In this document: in pieces, positions 53,394 to 64,000 of the stretch | How positions within the stretch are numbered: position 1 is the stretch's first letter | How the letters are laid out: every line of letters starts with the position of its first letter | From: Chrysaora quinquecirrha | Lineage: Eukaryota; Cnidaria; Scyphozoa; Semaeostomeae; Pelagiidae | Direction: 5' to 3' | Assembly: GCA_014526335.1 (NCBI GenBank) | Contig: JACTAT010000007.1 | Location: 62,001-126,000, forward strand | DNA length: 64,000 nucleotides | The notes under the pieces: model-generated | What the model was told of the DNA's origin: nothing | Database searches by the model: none | The model's input: the letters and a program-made list of their open reading frames with translations, nothing else | Made by a program: the position numbers and the translations under genes

Positions 53394-54654
53394 AAAGTAG
53401 GCACCTAAGAGTAAGCATTTGGATACAAAAGATACAAGAACTCTATCAATGAAGAGACTTTAGCTGGTTAATTTTGCAAGAAAGCGGGCGTTATTATATG
53501 GTTTGTAGCATTGGCGTTATCACTTTTAATTTATAGCTAATTTCAATTTTTTTTAACTTGTATCTTAATGTTTTGACCATGTATCAAACGATATGTAGTG
53601 TCATAATGATAAAAAAACTCTCTTATTGTGCTGCAAAAATATAGTAGTTTGCTAATGAGGACACAGTTCAAGGTTCTACTTTGTGAGAGCAAAGTGAGAC
53701 CTGATGAGCAGCAAGTTCTGGCCTGAGGAGGAAAAGGTGCGGCCTGAGGAGGAAGAGGCGCGGCCTGAGGAGGAAGAGGCGAGGCCTGAGAAGAGCCACT
53801 GTTTGGACAAGAACAGGGCATGACCACACGGAAATACTATGTCGATTGTAAACGCACAACAAGATGTTATCTTTGCTGCCGTAATGAACCACAGGAGGAT
53901 CTCTGATGTTGTCTGGGGCGGCAAAAATCTAAACTTGAGAACAGAACAGAAAGTCGTTGGCTTTCATGTGTACTATGTATACAGTTAGTCCATGAAATTT
54001 GGCTTTTGATAATTAGTTATACATTTATATAGATAGGTGCAAAGCGAGTCGCAAAGTTTTGTCAATCCTTGTTTTAGGGTAGTAGTATATTGAATCCGAT
54101 TGAATTCTTATAGAACAAGAAGAAACGTGTTTTCTCACTAGTTTGTATCTTCGTCCTTGCCAGGGTGGTCTTTGCATGTTAGTAGTTTTTGTTTTCAATT
54201 CTGTTGATGGTATTTGTGATTTGTCACCTGGCTATATCTTATCATCGTTCTTTTATATCTCCTAAAATCAAGCAGTATGTTTTGTTGGCACCTTCGTTGT
54301 CCTTATGCGCGTGTTTCCTCTTCCTGTAGATTGCAAAAAGTACGAAATTGAACGTAGACAATTTTTAAATGAAGTACAGGAAGTCTACCCTAACTTTATG
54401 AACATTCCAGCGTCAGAGCAAAATTATGTTTTCTAATGTCAAATGAAGACAACATTTTTCTACAAGTCCTCGGAAAATTTGTTACAAAAACCTAAAAAAA
54501 ACACCTTGAATTTAGTCCCGACGGTTGATATATCAATTAATTTCTCGTGTCTTTTAGAATTCTTTTAGTAGCTAATTCAGCTTCAATAATTTGTTTTGTT
54601 CTGTTATTTTAATTTTAGACCATGTATCTTTGGATATTGCGTCGAATTAATAAA

Positions 54655-55790
54655 AAAACATAATTACAATACACTGTGTATCATATTCGTCAACCCGTCA
54701 ACCCGTCAACCCAGGCATGCATGAGAAATTCAAAGCTTCTCAATCCTCAGTCATCATAATCATAATACACTGTGTATCATATTCCTCAACCCGTCACCCC
54801 GGCAACCCAGGCATATATGAGAATTTCAAAGTTTTCTCAATCCTCAGTCATCATAATCATAATACACTGTGTATCATATTCGTCAACACTTCAACCCGGC
54901 AACCCAGGCATATATGAGAATTTCAAAGTTTTCTCAATCCTCAGTCATCATAATCATAATACACTGTGTATCATATTCGTCAACCCGTCAACCCGGCAAC
55001 CCAGGCATATATGAGAATTTCAAAGTTTTCTCAATCCTCAGTCATCATAATCATAATACACTGTGTATCATATTCGTCAACCCGTCAACCCGGCAACCCA
55101 GGTATATATGAGAATTTCAAAGTTTTCCCAATCGTCAGTCATCATAATCATAATACACTGTGTATCATATTCGTCAACCCGTCAACCCGGCAACCCAGGC
55201 ATATATGAGAATTTCAAAGTTTTCTCAATCCTCAGTCATCATAATCATAATACACTGTGTATCATATTCGTCAACCCGTCAACCCGGCAACCCAGGCATA
55301 TATGAGAATTTCAAAGTTTTCTCAATCCTCAGTCATCATAATCATAATACACCGTGTATCATATTCGTCAACCCGTCAACCCGGCAACCCAGGCATATAT
55401 GAGAATTTCAAAGTTTTCTCAATCCTCAGTCATCTAATCATAATACACTGTGTATCAGATTCGTCAACCCGTCAACCATTCAACCCAGGCATATATGAGA
55501 ATTGGAAAGTTTTCTCAATCCTCAGTCATCATAATCATAATACACTGTGTATCATATTTGTCAACCCATCAACCCGGCAACCCAGGCATGTATGAGAATT
55601 TGAAAATTTTCCCAATCGTCAGTGATCATAATCATAATACACTGTGTATCATATTCGTCAACCCGTCAACCCGGCAACCCAGGCATATATGAGAATTTCG
55701 AAGTTTTCCCAATCGTCAGTCATCATAATCATAATACACTGTGTATCATATTCGCCAACCCGTCAACCCAGGCATGTATGAGAATTTCTG
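54655..55790. repeat. 97-bp tandem array, right arm, about 11.5 copies
   Basis: Reverse complement of the 48378-49040 unit. One unit lost bases near 55436, and the last units are more diverged (CCAATCGTCAGT variants). The array ends at about 55790 without the transposon end that borders the left array. Confidence 0.95.
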
Positions 55791-55849
55791 GTCTTCAGCT
55801 TTAAGTGCCAAACGTATACAATTTATGATTCTAGCGGTCTTTTCTTAGG

Positions 55850-56130
55850 TCCGTAAGATCATGGAGTATAATGAACTGGTCCTTGGATCTTATGTTGTTA
55901 TGCCATTGGTGTAAGGATTTGAGATGTCTCTATACTCAACCAATCTTATGTATTTCGGGAATTATGTGTACAGTGTACTTGAGTTGGCTCTCTGACCTTA
56001 TGTTCTTATGCTATTGGTGCAAGGATTTGAGGAGTTAATTTCAGGAATTTTGTGATCTGTTCAACCTATCTTATGTATTTCGGGAATTATGTGCAATTAA
56101 AATCATACATGTTATAATTTCAGGAGTTCT
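55850..56130. repeat. two-copy duplication, 109-125 bp spacing
   Basis: CTTATGTTNTTATGCNATTG with GTGTAAGGATTTGAG at 55889 and 55998, and CTTATGTATTTCGGGAATTA at 55944 and 56068. An old tandem duplication with later indels. Confidence 0.75.
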
Positions 56131-56139
56131 GTGATTGTA

Positions 56140-56475
56140 ACATGAAGTCGTTACCGTGAGAGGAACAATAGATGGCCACCATGAAAATCAAACTTTTTTG
56201 AGCCGAGAGAAAATCGAAATTTTAACCAACTTATAGGTTTCAAAACGCTTAGCAAATCTTAAAACAGTGTCCGGCCAGAAACGGGATCGAGTAAAAAAAG
56301 AAGCGCATTTCTAGCTGGCCTAGGGAAAAAGCCTTTGCTGTTGAATCGAAAAGTGAGCCATAACAATGGAAAACCTGATTTGCATAATAAGAATATTAGT
56401 AATAGAGACTAGCCCTTGCCCGTTTAAGACCACCGCCTCGCGAGGACCTCCGCCTCGAAGTTACACCGCCAACAA
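56140..56475 (+). repeat. dispersed repeat family, partial copy
   Basis: Has the GAGAGGAACAATAGATGGCC segment, a GAGCCGAGA, AAAATCGAAATTTTAACC, the TTTCTAG(C/G)TGGCC segment, ATAACAATGG...CCTGATTTGCAT and ATTAGTAATA, then the ACTAGCCCTTGCCCG junction and a GACCACCGCCTC repeat. The same series is found at 59850-60510 and 63750-64000. Confidence 0.75.
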
Positions 56476-57860
56476 ACAGGTGTTAAGAAATGTATTCCAT
56501 TGGTCCTGTTTTCCTTCTTTTCTGGCGTAGCGTATTCATTGTCGCAGTCCCATTTGTGAGTTGAAGGTCCTATTCCTTAGTCCATGGCTATAGGCTGGTC
56601 CATTGTCGTGCTCATTCCATCTTTTGATAGGACCACTGAACGATCCCTCTACAAAAGCAATCTAACATGTGTGCAGAATTTCAGATTAGTGCTTCCGGTC
56701 CCCCGAAGCCATTCTCAAAGAGATTTAAGAACAGTGTTCGCATTGAGAAGTCGCATGCAATGTTGCCGAGAAAATTACTCCTCCCTAGTTAATTAATCTG
56801 AATATTGTTTGGATGATTATTTCTGTTGGAGGTAATGTAGCCATATATAAGGGACATCCCGACTAATAAGTAAAGGAAAATGTGTCTGCTCATCTGCTTA
56901 TGCTGGTAAAGAAACAGCCTTTCTGAGAAGCATATAACAACAGGAAATCTGTATAGGGATTTTTATTTCCGAGGCATAACTACCATTTAAAAAATTGGGG
57001 TTCATGCATAAGAAGGGTATTTTCTTCATTGTTCATCATTTGTTGTATATAGGATATGGTCAGGACAAATGATTGGGTGTGTTAAGCAGAGTCATATATT
57101 GTATTGTTAAAGCTTCGAGTGTGTTTAGCATCTGGTTGGTTCAAATAACTCGAAATGGAGGTTTTAAACAGAATAGACATACATGAAAGAAGGTCATATG
57201 CATGAAGACGAAGCAGCTTTTTCTGAATTCCTGCACAAAATGCAATTGAGGTATTCTTTTCCCATTCAATTTTGATTGATTGGTGGCAAAAGCACTTTTA
57301 TACTTGAGGATAACGTTAAACTTTATGGTAAAGGCTTTAGGAGTAGATAAAACAAATGCAATATAGTTCACATGTTAATTTATTATAAGATTGGAATGGG
57401 GAGTCCATAATAATATTTGTTATATGGTTACTGAAAGACTCAATTGATAAAGTTGCGAGGAATAATGTTCTCTTGTTGTTGAAAAGGCAGATTGTTGGAC
57501 GCTGAGAATGGCTTCGTATTATCTGCTGAGAGACCAGTAAAATTTAGCGTTATTACTGACCATGCAGGGGTATCATGGGGTGCGCCCACTCATTGTCGCC
57601 GGATTGAAATCTGAAAGTCTGCACAATAGATTTGAAATGGTGCATAAATTTGAAGAGAGGGAAGCATAGAGGAAGGAAGTACTGTTGTATAACGTTACGG
57701 CATTGTGGTGGTTAGTGGAATGTGAAGGGCAGCACGAGTGTTACCTTTGGATCAACAATTGCTCCAAGAGAGACTGCCCTAAGTGGATGGACCATCATTC
57801 TAGTAATGTGTCATCACCTTTGGGTGAACAATGGCTCCAAAAACGATCGCCCTCATTGGA
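56476..57860. other. no recognisable gene
   Basis: No domain, RNA or element end that I can support. A TDHAG-containing frame near 57550 recalls LTR-element RNase H but is too short to call. Confidence 0.45.
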
Positions 57861-58310
57861 TGGATATAAATTTTTCAGCATCATTGTATGGATCGAAATC
57901 CTTGAAAAGGCATAATAATTCAAAAAGGTGAAATGTTGAAACCAAATTTCATCGGATATCTTGAAAGCACTTATAAACAATTCTCAACCCCTGCATGATG
58001 CTATGATGTCATTGATAAGAAATTTTGAAGATTACATAAATTTCACAGTATCATTGTATGGATGGAAATCCTTGAAAAGGCAAAATAATTCAAAAAGGTG
58101 AAATTTTGAAACCAAATTTCATCGGATATCTTGAAAGTACTTATAAACAATTCTCAACCCCTGCATGATGCTATGATGTAATTTGATAAGCAATTTTGAA
58201 GATTACATAAATTTGTCAGCATCATTGTATGGATGGAAATCCTTGAAAAGGCATAACAATTCAAAAGAGTGAAATGTTTAAACCAAACTTCACTGGATAT
58301 CTTTTAGCTA
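57861..58310. repeat. 170-bp tandem repeat, about 2.6 copies
   Basis: TCATTGTATGGATNGAAATC recurs at 57881, 58051 and 58222, each followed by CTTGAAAAGGCA, AAATTTCATCGGATATCTTG and CAACCCCTGCATGATGCTAT. Confidence 0.93.
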
Positions 58311-58311
58311 C

Positions 58312-58392
58312 GGGGACACGGAAACAAATTTTCATGCGATCGCAACAAAAACATTTTGTTGCAATCGCATGAAGAATTGTTACCGTGTCGCA
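58312..58392. repeat. long hairpin, about 35-bp arms
   Basis: GACACGGAAACAA...TCATGCGATCGCAACAAAA pairs with TTTTGTTGCAATCGCATGA...TTGTTACCGTGTC around a loop of about 3 nt. GGGACACG recurs near 58775. Probably a MITE end or foldback remnant. Confidence 0.8.
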
Positions 58393-58606
58393 TGGCTTCC
58401 AGCTCATGAAACAAAATTTGTGAAATAAAGCATGTGAATATGAATATGAATATTTGAAAGCAATTTGTGAATGTGAATCTGCTTAATTGAATGTGAATCT
58501 GAATATGAATCTGAAATGAATATGAATCTGAAATGAATATGAAAAAGAGACAGTGTTTCAAGATGATCCAAATTAGCTTCCGTAAATTTGCCATCAAATA
58601 GCTTGA

Positions 58607-58834
58607 TTAAGTCTTCTTTGACTTCGGCTTTCTCTTCCCTATTTCGGAAGTTGACTTCTGAAGACCAGAGTGCTTTCTTATCTTTATAAAATATGCTTTA
58701 TGCTTTTCTTCGTCAGAGAGCTTTTGCTTGTCTTGACTTTCCGCCAATGTTGCGAAAAATGTTCTCAAGGTGTGGGGACACGAGGTTTTTTTAAAATTCT
58801 CATTTGCAACATAAATTTTTTGTTGCTGAAACAA
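58607..58834 (-). CDS. hypothetical Lys-rich ORF end
   Basis: A 75-residue - strand frame. Its second half is strongly charged (LSDEEKHKAYFIKIRKHSG, then IGKRKPKSKKT before the stop), which is unlike its AT-rich surroundings. It might be the last exon of a host gene, with a basic, nuclear-localisation-like tail. No acceptor site or upstream exon can be assigned with confidence, so it remains hypothetical. Confidence 0.25.
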   Translation of the reverse strand: MFQQQKIYVANENFKKTSCPHTLRTFFATLAESQDKQKLSDEEKHKAYFIKIRKHSGLQKSTSEIGKRKPKSKKT

Positions 58835-58865
58835 ATAAAAATTGAAATCGATTCAAATCGTTGTG

Positions 58866-60510
58866 GGATGCCATGGGGAGCTAACCTCTCCGGACTCTAG
58901 CGAGAGTTCAGAAGGCTGCAAGTTAAAAGGCATCAAGTCAAAAGGCAGCTGAGTGGTATCTTGTCTTTCCAAGGCTAAACTGGTACTAAGTTCACCCGCA
59001 TCGCGGGTGTCAAGGTAAAAACCTCGCCCGCATCGCCGGCGTCAAGTTAAAAAGCTAGTCTACTTGTAATGGTAAAAACATAAGTGAATTGATAAAAGGG
59101 TATTACATTCTTGACAAAAAAAGAACATCATGAACATAATAATACCAAATTTATAGCAGCAGATCATGCAAGAAATTTATTTCTGTTCAGGGAACCTAAA
59201 TATTTACTCCATGCATAGATGTTGTCATCTTCATAATTATCACCATCACCATCGTCATCATCATCATCGTCATCATCATTATAATCATCATCATTATCAA
59301 CATCATCATTATCATCATCATAATCATCATCATCATAATCATAATCATCGTCAGATCATAATCATCATTATCATCATCATCATCATAGTTATCATAACCG
59401 TCAAAATTATCATTATCGCCGTCACCAACCATCACATTATAATCACCATTAGAATCATTCTTATCATCATCATCATTATCATCATCATAATAATCATCGT
59501 CATAATCATCATCATCATATAGCATCGTCAGATCATAATCATCATTATCATCATCATGTCATCAAATCTCATTATGCTATCAAAATCATAATATTAATAA
59601 TAGTCATCATCATCATCATAATCATGGTCGTCGTCATCATCACAATCATAATTATCTTCATGTCGTCAAAATCCGAATCATCATCATCATTGTAGTTTAC
59701 CCCTGAAAATTGAAAATCCTACGTGGCATTAAGCTGATTATGGGTCGTGTTGCGTTATTTTTGCTGATTTGGGGTCGTTTTGGATGGTTCCGCGTTTTAG
59801 TAAGTATAACAAACTTCTGCAGAACAAAAAGTTCAATGATTCAATGTACGTGTAGTGAAAGGAACATAATACATGGCCGCAATCAAAACCGAAACTTGTT
59901 GAAGCCGAGATAAAATTGAAATTTTAACAAACTTTTGATTCTAAAAACATTTAGAAAAAGGGCGTCAATCAAAAAAGAACCACTTTTCTAGGTGGCCCAA
60001 GGAAGAGCCTTCCTTATGATATCGAACAATGGGCCATAACAAAGGGGCAACCTAATTTGCATTTTAGCAGTTTAGCACACAGAAGATATTAATATTGATG
60101 CAACAGTGCAGCCAACCTTCTCATTCCATTCCACATTCCTCCATTCCACGTTTCCGCTACCTTGTAAACCGATTCCCAAGATACAACCGCAATCAAAACC
60201 GCACTAACAAAAGCGCCCGCAAACTGAAAACGAAACTTTTCGAAGCTGAAATAAAATCGAATTTTTAACCAACTTAGAGTTCGAAAAGAGTTAGAAAAAT
60301 AGATGGTGCACTGCCTTGGGAGTATAGGGTTCAAACAAAGAAAGAAGCGCTTTCTAGGTGGCCCAGGACTGGAGCCTTTCTTGTTGAATCGAACAATGGA
60401 TCATAACAATGGGGCAACCTGATTTGCATTTAAGCATATTAGTAATATAGGACTAGCTCTTGCCCGTGTAAGACCACCGCCTCATGAGGACCACCGCCTC
60501 TGATGAACTC
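58866..60510 (+). repeat. dispersed repeat family, copy 2
   Basis: Starts with half of the CTAGAGTCCGG foldback (58866-58985), continues with CACCCGCATCGCGGGTGTCAA short repeats (58995-59045), the ATC microsatellite, the GGGTCGTTTTGG short repeat (59745-59800), and the GGAACATAATACATGGCCGC (59862) to ATTTGCAT segment. A second, related segment follows at 60175-60510, ending at ACTAGCTCTTGCCCG. Parts of 38520-40200 are the reverse complement of this. Confidence 0.78.
59225..59700 (+). repeat. ATC microsatellite
   Basis: (ATC)n with ATT, ATA and GTC interruptions over about 475 bp. Long His/Ile- and Asp-rich frames on both strands are by-products. Confidence 0.96.
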
Positions 60511-60559
60511 CGCAAATAAGAGCTTCGACCTAAAAGACACTGTGCATTGAGGTGGCTAT

Positions 60560-60960
60560 ATTTTCTATTAATCAAAATCTTGATCTCAATCTTAATGTTA
60601 GTCTAGTCTTAATCTTAGTCTTCAAGTTAAATGGAATCTTAATCTTAACTTCTACCTGAATTGGAATGTTAACCTTAATGTTAATCTAAATGTTAATCTT
60701 AATCTTAATCTGAATCTGTATCTGAATCTAAATCTGAATCTAAATCTGAATCTTAATTCTTCCCTTAATCTTAAGGTTAATCTTAATCTTAGTCTTAGTT
60801 AATCTTGAACTCCATCTTAATATTAGTCTTAGTCTTTGTTAGTCTTGGTCTAAGTATCAGTATTTCATTTTTGAAGTTAAACGTAAAGTTCATTTTGAAA
60901 TGAGTCTTTATCTGAACCTTGATGTTAATCTTGATGTAAATCTGAAATAACGTTGAAACT
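60560..60960 (+). repeat. hexanucleotide AATCTT/AATCTG repeat
   Basis: About 400 bp of variable six-base units (AATCTT, AATGTT, AATCTG, AGTCTT). From 60961 to 61415 I see no gene. The part at about 61050-61145 (GCCAAATAAACG, TTAATTTTGAGTTTTT, CCCACCCACAGGGCCTTA) recurs at 62980-63060. Confidence 0.88.
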
Positions 60961-61909
60961 TGAACTTAATGTTTAGGTTGTTCTTTATCGTCACATGCAA
61001 TAATGCCAATGTCAAACTTTATCATCATCTTAATTCATCTTCATACTCTTAGATGCCAAATAAACGTCCTCCGGTTTATTAATTTTGAGTTTTTCCCCCA
61101 CCCACAGGGCCTTAGTAGGACCCCCCTATTTATCAATTTTGGAAGAAACAATTTCACTTGTGATAGGATGAAACTACGTTTATTAATTGCGGACATTGAT
61201 TTGGACCCCCGTTGGTATACCTAATGGTATTGGCCTTAATGTAAATATTAATAAAATTGAAATGTAATATAATTTATAGTTTGAAATAATCTAATATAAT
61301 TCTAAATTCTTCAGCTACAATAAAACTTTAAATTGAATGAAAGATGAAATGAAAATGAAAATAAAATCCAAATGAACATGAAAGTTAGTGTCAGTGTTGA
61401 GAGATAAATTGAAAATAAATTTATAATTGAAAAGATATGAGTAAAAATAGATCTAAAGATTTGAGTCATTCCAAAAAGCCTTCTTGTTTTGTCAAAGTGA
61501 CTTTTGTTATTAGAAAAATTGTAAAATATTTAAATCACAAAAACAAAAACACCAAAAAATTGCCTTTGAGGGGACTGCCATATTTCTTAGTAGAGGATAA
61601 TCTCCAGGTGGTCCTAATATTCATAGAAGGGAACAACAAAACACGTTAAAAAATAATGTCGAAAACAAACTAAAAAATTATACCCAAAGCAATTTTTAGT
61701 TCCCAGACATCTCCTCGACTTTTGAAAACATTTCCAGCACAAAAACGACAGTAATAAATTGAAATTAATTTATAATTGAAAAGATATGAGTAAAAATAGA
61801 TCTAAAGATTTCAGTCATTCCAAAAAGCCTTCTTGTTGTGTCAAAGTGACATTTAGATATTAAAAAAAATTGTAAAATATTTAGATCGCAAAAACAAAAA
61901 CACCAAAAC

Positions 61910-61989
61910 TTTTACCCTGGAGGGGACTTGAACTCCGGTCTCCCCGGTTAGCAAGCGAGCACTTAACAACTCGGCTACACAGCCGTTTG
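61910..61989 (-). pseudogene. tRNA-like head, Ser/Leu-type
   Basis: Cloverleaf-like: D-arm GCCGAGTTGTTAAGTGC, an anticodon-loop region CTTGCTAAC, and a T arm GGAGTTCAAGTCCCC. The pairing of the acceptor ends is poor. It acts as the head of a SINE unit rather than as an independent gene. Confidence 0.5.
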
Positions 61990-62184
61990 CTTAGTGTGCA
62001 ACAATCTCCTAGTGGTCCTAATATTCATGGAAGGGAAAAACAAAACACGATAAAAAATTATGTCTAACGAACGTAAAAATTAAACCAGAAGCAAATTTTA
62101 GTTACCAGACGACTCCTCGGCCTTTTGAAAACATTTCCAACACGAAAATAAGAGAAATAAAAAAATTCGAGAGAAAAAGACTTT

Positions 62185-62274
62185 CCCTTGAGGGGAGTCG
62201 AACTCCCAACTCTGCATCGCAGCTCACGAGACACGCCGCCTTACCGACCGTGCCACTGTGCGTTGTTGTGGTTT
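62185..62274 (-). pseudogene. tRNA-like head, class II-like
   Basis: GTGGCACGGTCGGTAAGGCG resembles the D-arm with A box. A loop with CTCGTGA, a possible variable arm (GCTGCGATGCAG) and a good T arm (GGGAGTTCGACTCCC) follow. Intact internal pol III boxes make it the best preserved head of the array. Confidence 0.55.
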
Positions 62275-62523
62275 TAGTGATAATCTTCCTAGTGAACAAT
62301 CGGGCGATTGTTCAAACAGGCACCAATGACGCACTTCAAAGAAGGGTTGGCCCCAATTACCCCAGAAGCGAAAGAAGTTTGCAAAAAACGAAAGGGCGAT
62401 GACACGCCTACCCCACTGTCGGCCGAGCAGTGAAAAAGTCGGAAAAGCGTACCGCTCACGACTTGGGAGGAGTGACGGTCGAAAAACCGGTTTCCATGGA
62501 AATTACCATTTTAGTATAAGAGA

Positions 62524-62885
62524 TTTTAACCTTGACACCCGCAATGCGAGTGAGTTTTTACCTTGACACCCACGATGCGGGTGAATATTAGTACCAGTTT
62601 AGCCTTGGGAAGACAAGATACCACTCAGCTGCCTTTTAACTTGCTGCTTTTTAACTTGCAGCTTTCTGAACTTTCGCTAGAGTCCGGGGAGGTTAGCTCC
62701 TCATGGCATCCCACAACCTCCCCGGACTCTAGCGTAAGTTCAGAAGGCTGCAAGTTAAAAAGCAGCAAGTTAAAAGGCAGCTGAGTGGCATCTTGTCTTC
62801 CCAAGGCTAAACTGGTACTAATATTCACCCGCATCGTGGGTGTCAAGGTAAAAACTCACTCGCATTGCGGGTGTCAAGGTTAAAA
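62524..62885. mobile_element. 362-bp near-perfect palindrome (complete foldback)
   Basis: Arms of about 171 bp are centred at 62704.5 with a 20-nt loop (62695-62714). From the ends inward each arm has two CACCCGCATCGCGGGTG-like segments, a GTACCAGTTTAGCCTTGG part, AGACAAGAT(A/G)CCACTCAGCT, AAGCAGCAAGTTAAAA and CTAGAGTCCGGGGAGGTT. The arms differ at only a few bases, so insertion or gene conversion is recent. No ORF: identical frames on both strands come from the symmetry. Confidence 0.93.
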
Positions 62886-64000
62886 GCTCGCCCGCATCGC
62901 GGGCGTCAAGTGAAAAAGCTAGTCTACTTGTAATGGTAAACACATTGGAGAAATGATAAAAGGGTATTGCTCTATGGTGCCAAATAAACGTGCCCCTCAC
63001 TTATTAATTTTGAGTTTTTTTCCCCACCCACACGGACCTTATTAGGACCCTCCATTCATTAAATTTTTGAAATTCTATTACATGCAAAATCACTGCTTGG
63101 CAAGTTCAAAATCCTCCCACATCCCACAGAAAACTCCAAAACTTCAATTTCAAATTTCCTACATCAACAACAAATAGTCCTATATTACTAAATGTCGACT
63201 TTTTTGTGTTCAAATTCTGACTTTTTAAAAGAACCCAAACACCTTTTAGGCCTTTGAGTTTCATAGGGTACTGTAGGCCTATAGGCCCTACGAGTTTTTT
63301 TCATTACGTTGCGTGCACAGTGCTTTAAAATTTTTCAACTGTGCGTTATCAGTGGACAAATTTTAGACGAAACAGCAAAACACAATTCTTACCCTGGCGA
63401 TTTCTGGAGCTATGAAAGCAAGAACTCTTCTTGAAAACAGTCAAAATATCGGTAAGATTCCAAAATGAATCAGTTTTGTTTGACCTCTAAGAAATGTTTT
63501 TAGAGACAACAAAGAGTCGGGATGCGTGATAAATGTTGAGAATATTTGTGGAAACAACAGCAAAAATAATGTCCAACTTGCTGCAGAAATTTTATGAGAA
63601 TTTTACAGCAAGACTTTTGAGTAACAATCGAATAAATTTTATGTTTCCTCTATTTTAAATACTGAGAAATTTTGGCTCCAATTTCAGCTGCAATTTCATG
63701 TCAACATTAACTAAGCAATTAGGAGAAAAACGTCCGCAGGACAAAAGAATCACTGTGCGTGCAGTGAAGGGAACAAAATAGATGGCCGTCATAAAAATCA
63801 AAATTTTTTGAGGCCGAGATAAATTGGAAATTTTCATCAACTTGCGCTTTTCAAAAGATTTAGAAAAATACGGCGTGCACTACCTGGGCAGAAAGGGCTT
63901 TGATTAAAAAATAAAGCGCATTTCTAGGTGGCCGAGGACTGGAGCCTTTCTTGTTGAATCGAACAATGGATCATAACAATGGATCATAACAATGGGGCAA
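62886..64000 (+). repeat. dispersed repeat family, copy 3
   Basis: Follows the palindrome with CGCCCGCATCGCGGGCGTCA, then CAAATAAACGTGCCCC, CAGAAAACTCCAAAACTTCA, CTATGAAAGCAAGAACTCTT, GAAGGGAACAAAATAGATGG (63764) and ATGGATCATAACAATGGGGC to the window end. These match 38520-40200 in reverse and 59850-60450 in the same direction. The copy continues beyond the window. Confidence 0.75.

Larger units (their letters stand above)
48378..55790. repeat. giant inverted repeat, about 7.4 kb
   Basis: The left arm 48378-50530 and right arm 53420-55790 are reverse complements: tandem array, then about 0.9 kb of unique sequence (49041-49925 against 53730-54650), then a shorter conserved part (50390-50530 against 53420-53660). 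The left arm has an insertion of the AGTACGG minisatellite (49925-50180). The right arm has more 97-bp units and a short GGCCTGAGGAGGAAGAGGCG triplication (53717-53790). The central 2.9 kb is not duplicated. Confidence 0.88.
61416..62330 (-). mobile_element. tandem tRNA-headed SINE units
   Basis: Read on the - strand, two units each begin with a tRNA-like head and share a tail with GGAAATGTTTTCAAAAG and GTGTTTTGTTNTTCCCTTC. Head 1 (62274-62185) has an A-box-like TGGCACGGTCGGTAAGG and B-box-like GGGAGTTCGACTCCC. Head 2 (61989-61910) has TAGCCGAGTTGTTAAG and GGAGTTCAAGTCCCC. The third unit (to 61416) has lost most of its head near 61565. Spacing is about 350-400 bp. The two heads differ, which suggests different tRNA origins or strong drift. 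No poly-A tail is seen. Confidence 0.65.

Noticed and set aside
57480..57620. TDHAG-containing frame as Gypsy RNase H relic
   Set aside because: Only about eight residues fit, and upstream motifs are not in the same frame.
59166..59525. His/Ile-rich and Asp-rich frames over 100 residues
   Set aside because: Translation of the ATC microsatellite.

Overview
The window reads as non-coding-rich, AT-rich (roughly two-thirds A+T by eye) metazoan nuclear DNA. It holds split exons with GT/AG borders, Penelope-like and Gypsy retroelements, hammerhead ribozymes, tRNA-derived SINEs and many minisatellites. The mix best fits a marine invertebrate; a cnidarian is my first guess but is not proven. Almost everything recognisable is a mobile element or a repeat. 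The only host gene piece I can support is a pair of exons of a TRP/polycystin-like cation channel (27.5-28.8 kb, + strand).

Layout. 0-5.3 kb: part of a foldback repeat, a 727-bp MITE-like element, a GGGACC satellite, a 500-N gap and a 2.35-kb inverted repeat. 5.3-7.8 kb: homopolymer-inflated, probably unpolished sequence. 7.8-11.6 kb: broken Gypsy retrotransposon (- strand). 11.8-12.7 kb: frameshifted cysteine-rich ORF and a 158-bp tandem repeat. 13.9-16.7 kb: Penelope-like element with reverse transcriptase and GIY-YIG endonuclease, bounded by 16-bp inverted repeats. 16.8-18.3 kb: a LINE-type tail carrying an inserted 421-bp inverted SINE dimer with two hammerhead ribozymes, then a decayed LINE. 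18.4-22.2 kb: DNA transposon with a nested foldback. 22.7-23.3 kb: rearranged Penelope fragments. 24.5-26.6 kb: 22-bp minisatellite ending in a Helitron-like hairpin plus CTAG. 26.8-28.8 kb: MITE and channel exons. 34-38.4 kb: tRNA-Ile pseudogene, then a decayed Polinton/Maverick (adintovirus-like) morphogenesis module on the - strand: penton-like, pVI-like, major capsid and adenain-like protease reading frames, all broken. 38.5-40.2 kb: dispersed repeat family. 40.2-44.4 kb: further Penelope remnants around a second low-quality block. 46.5-48.4 kb: CAGGGGCGGATCCAG-ended element. 48.4-55.8 kb: giant palindrome whose arms carry 97-bp tandem arrays. 56-64 kb: more copies of the dispersed family, ATC microsatellite, tandem tRNA-headed SINE units and a 362-bp near-perfect palindrome.

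No complete, intact host gene is visible. The coding parts are transposon or virus-derived and mostly carry frameshifts or stops. The most informative loci are the hammerhead SINE dimer, which has a recognisable empty site elsewhere in the window, and the Polinton remnant, whose pVI-like protein keeps an adenain-type cleavage motif.
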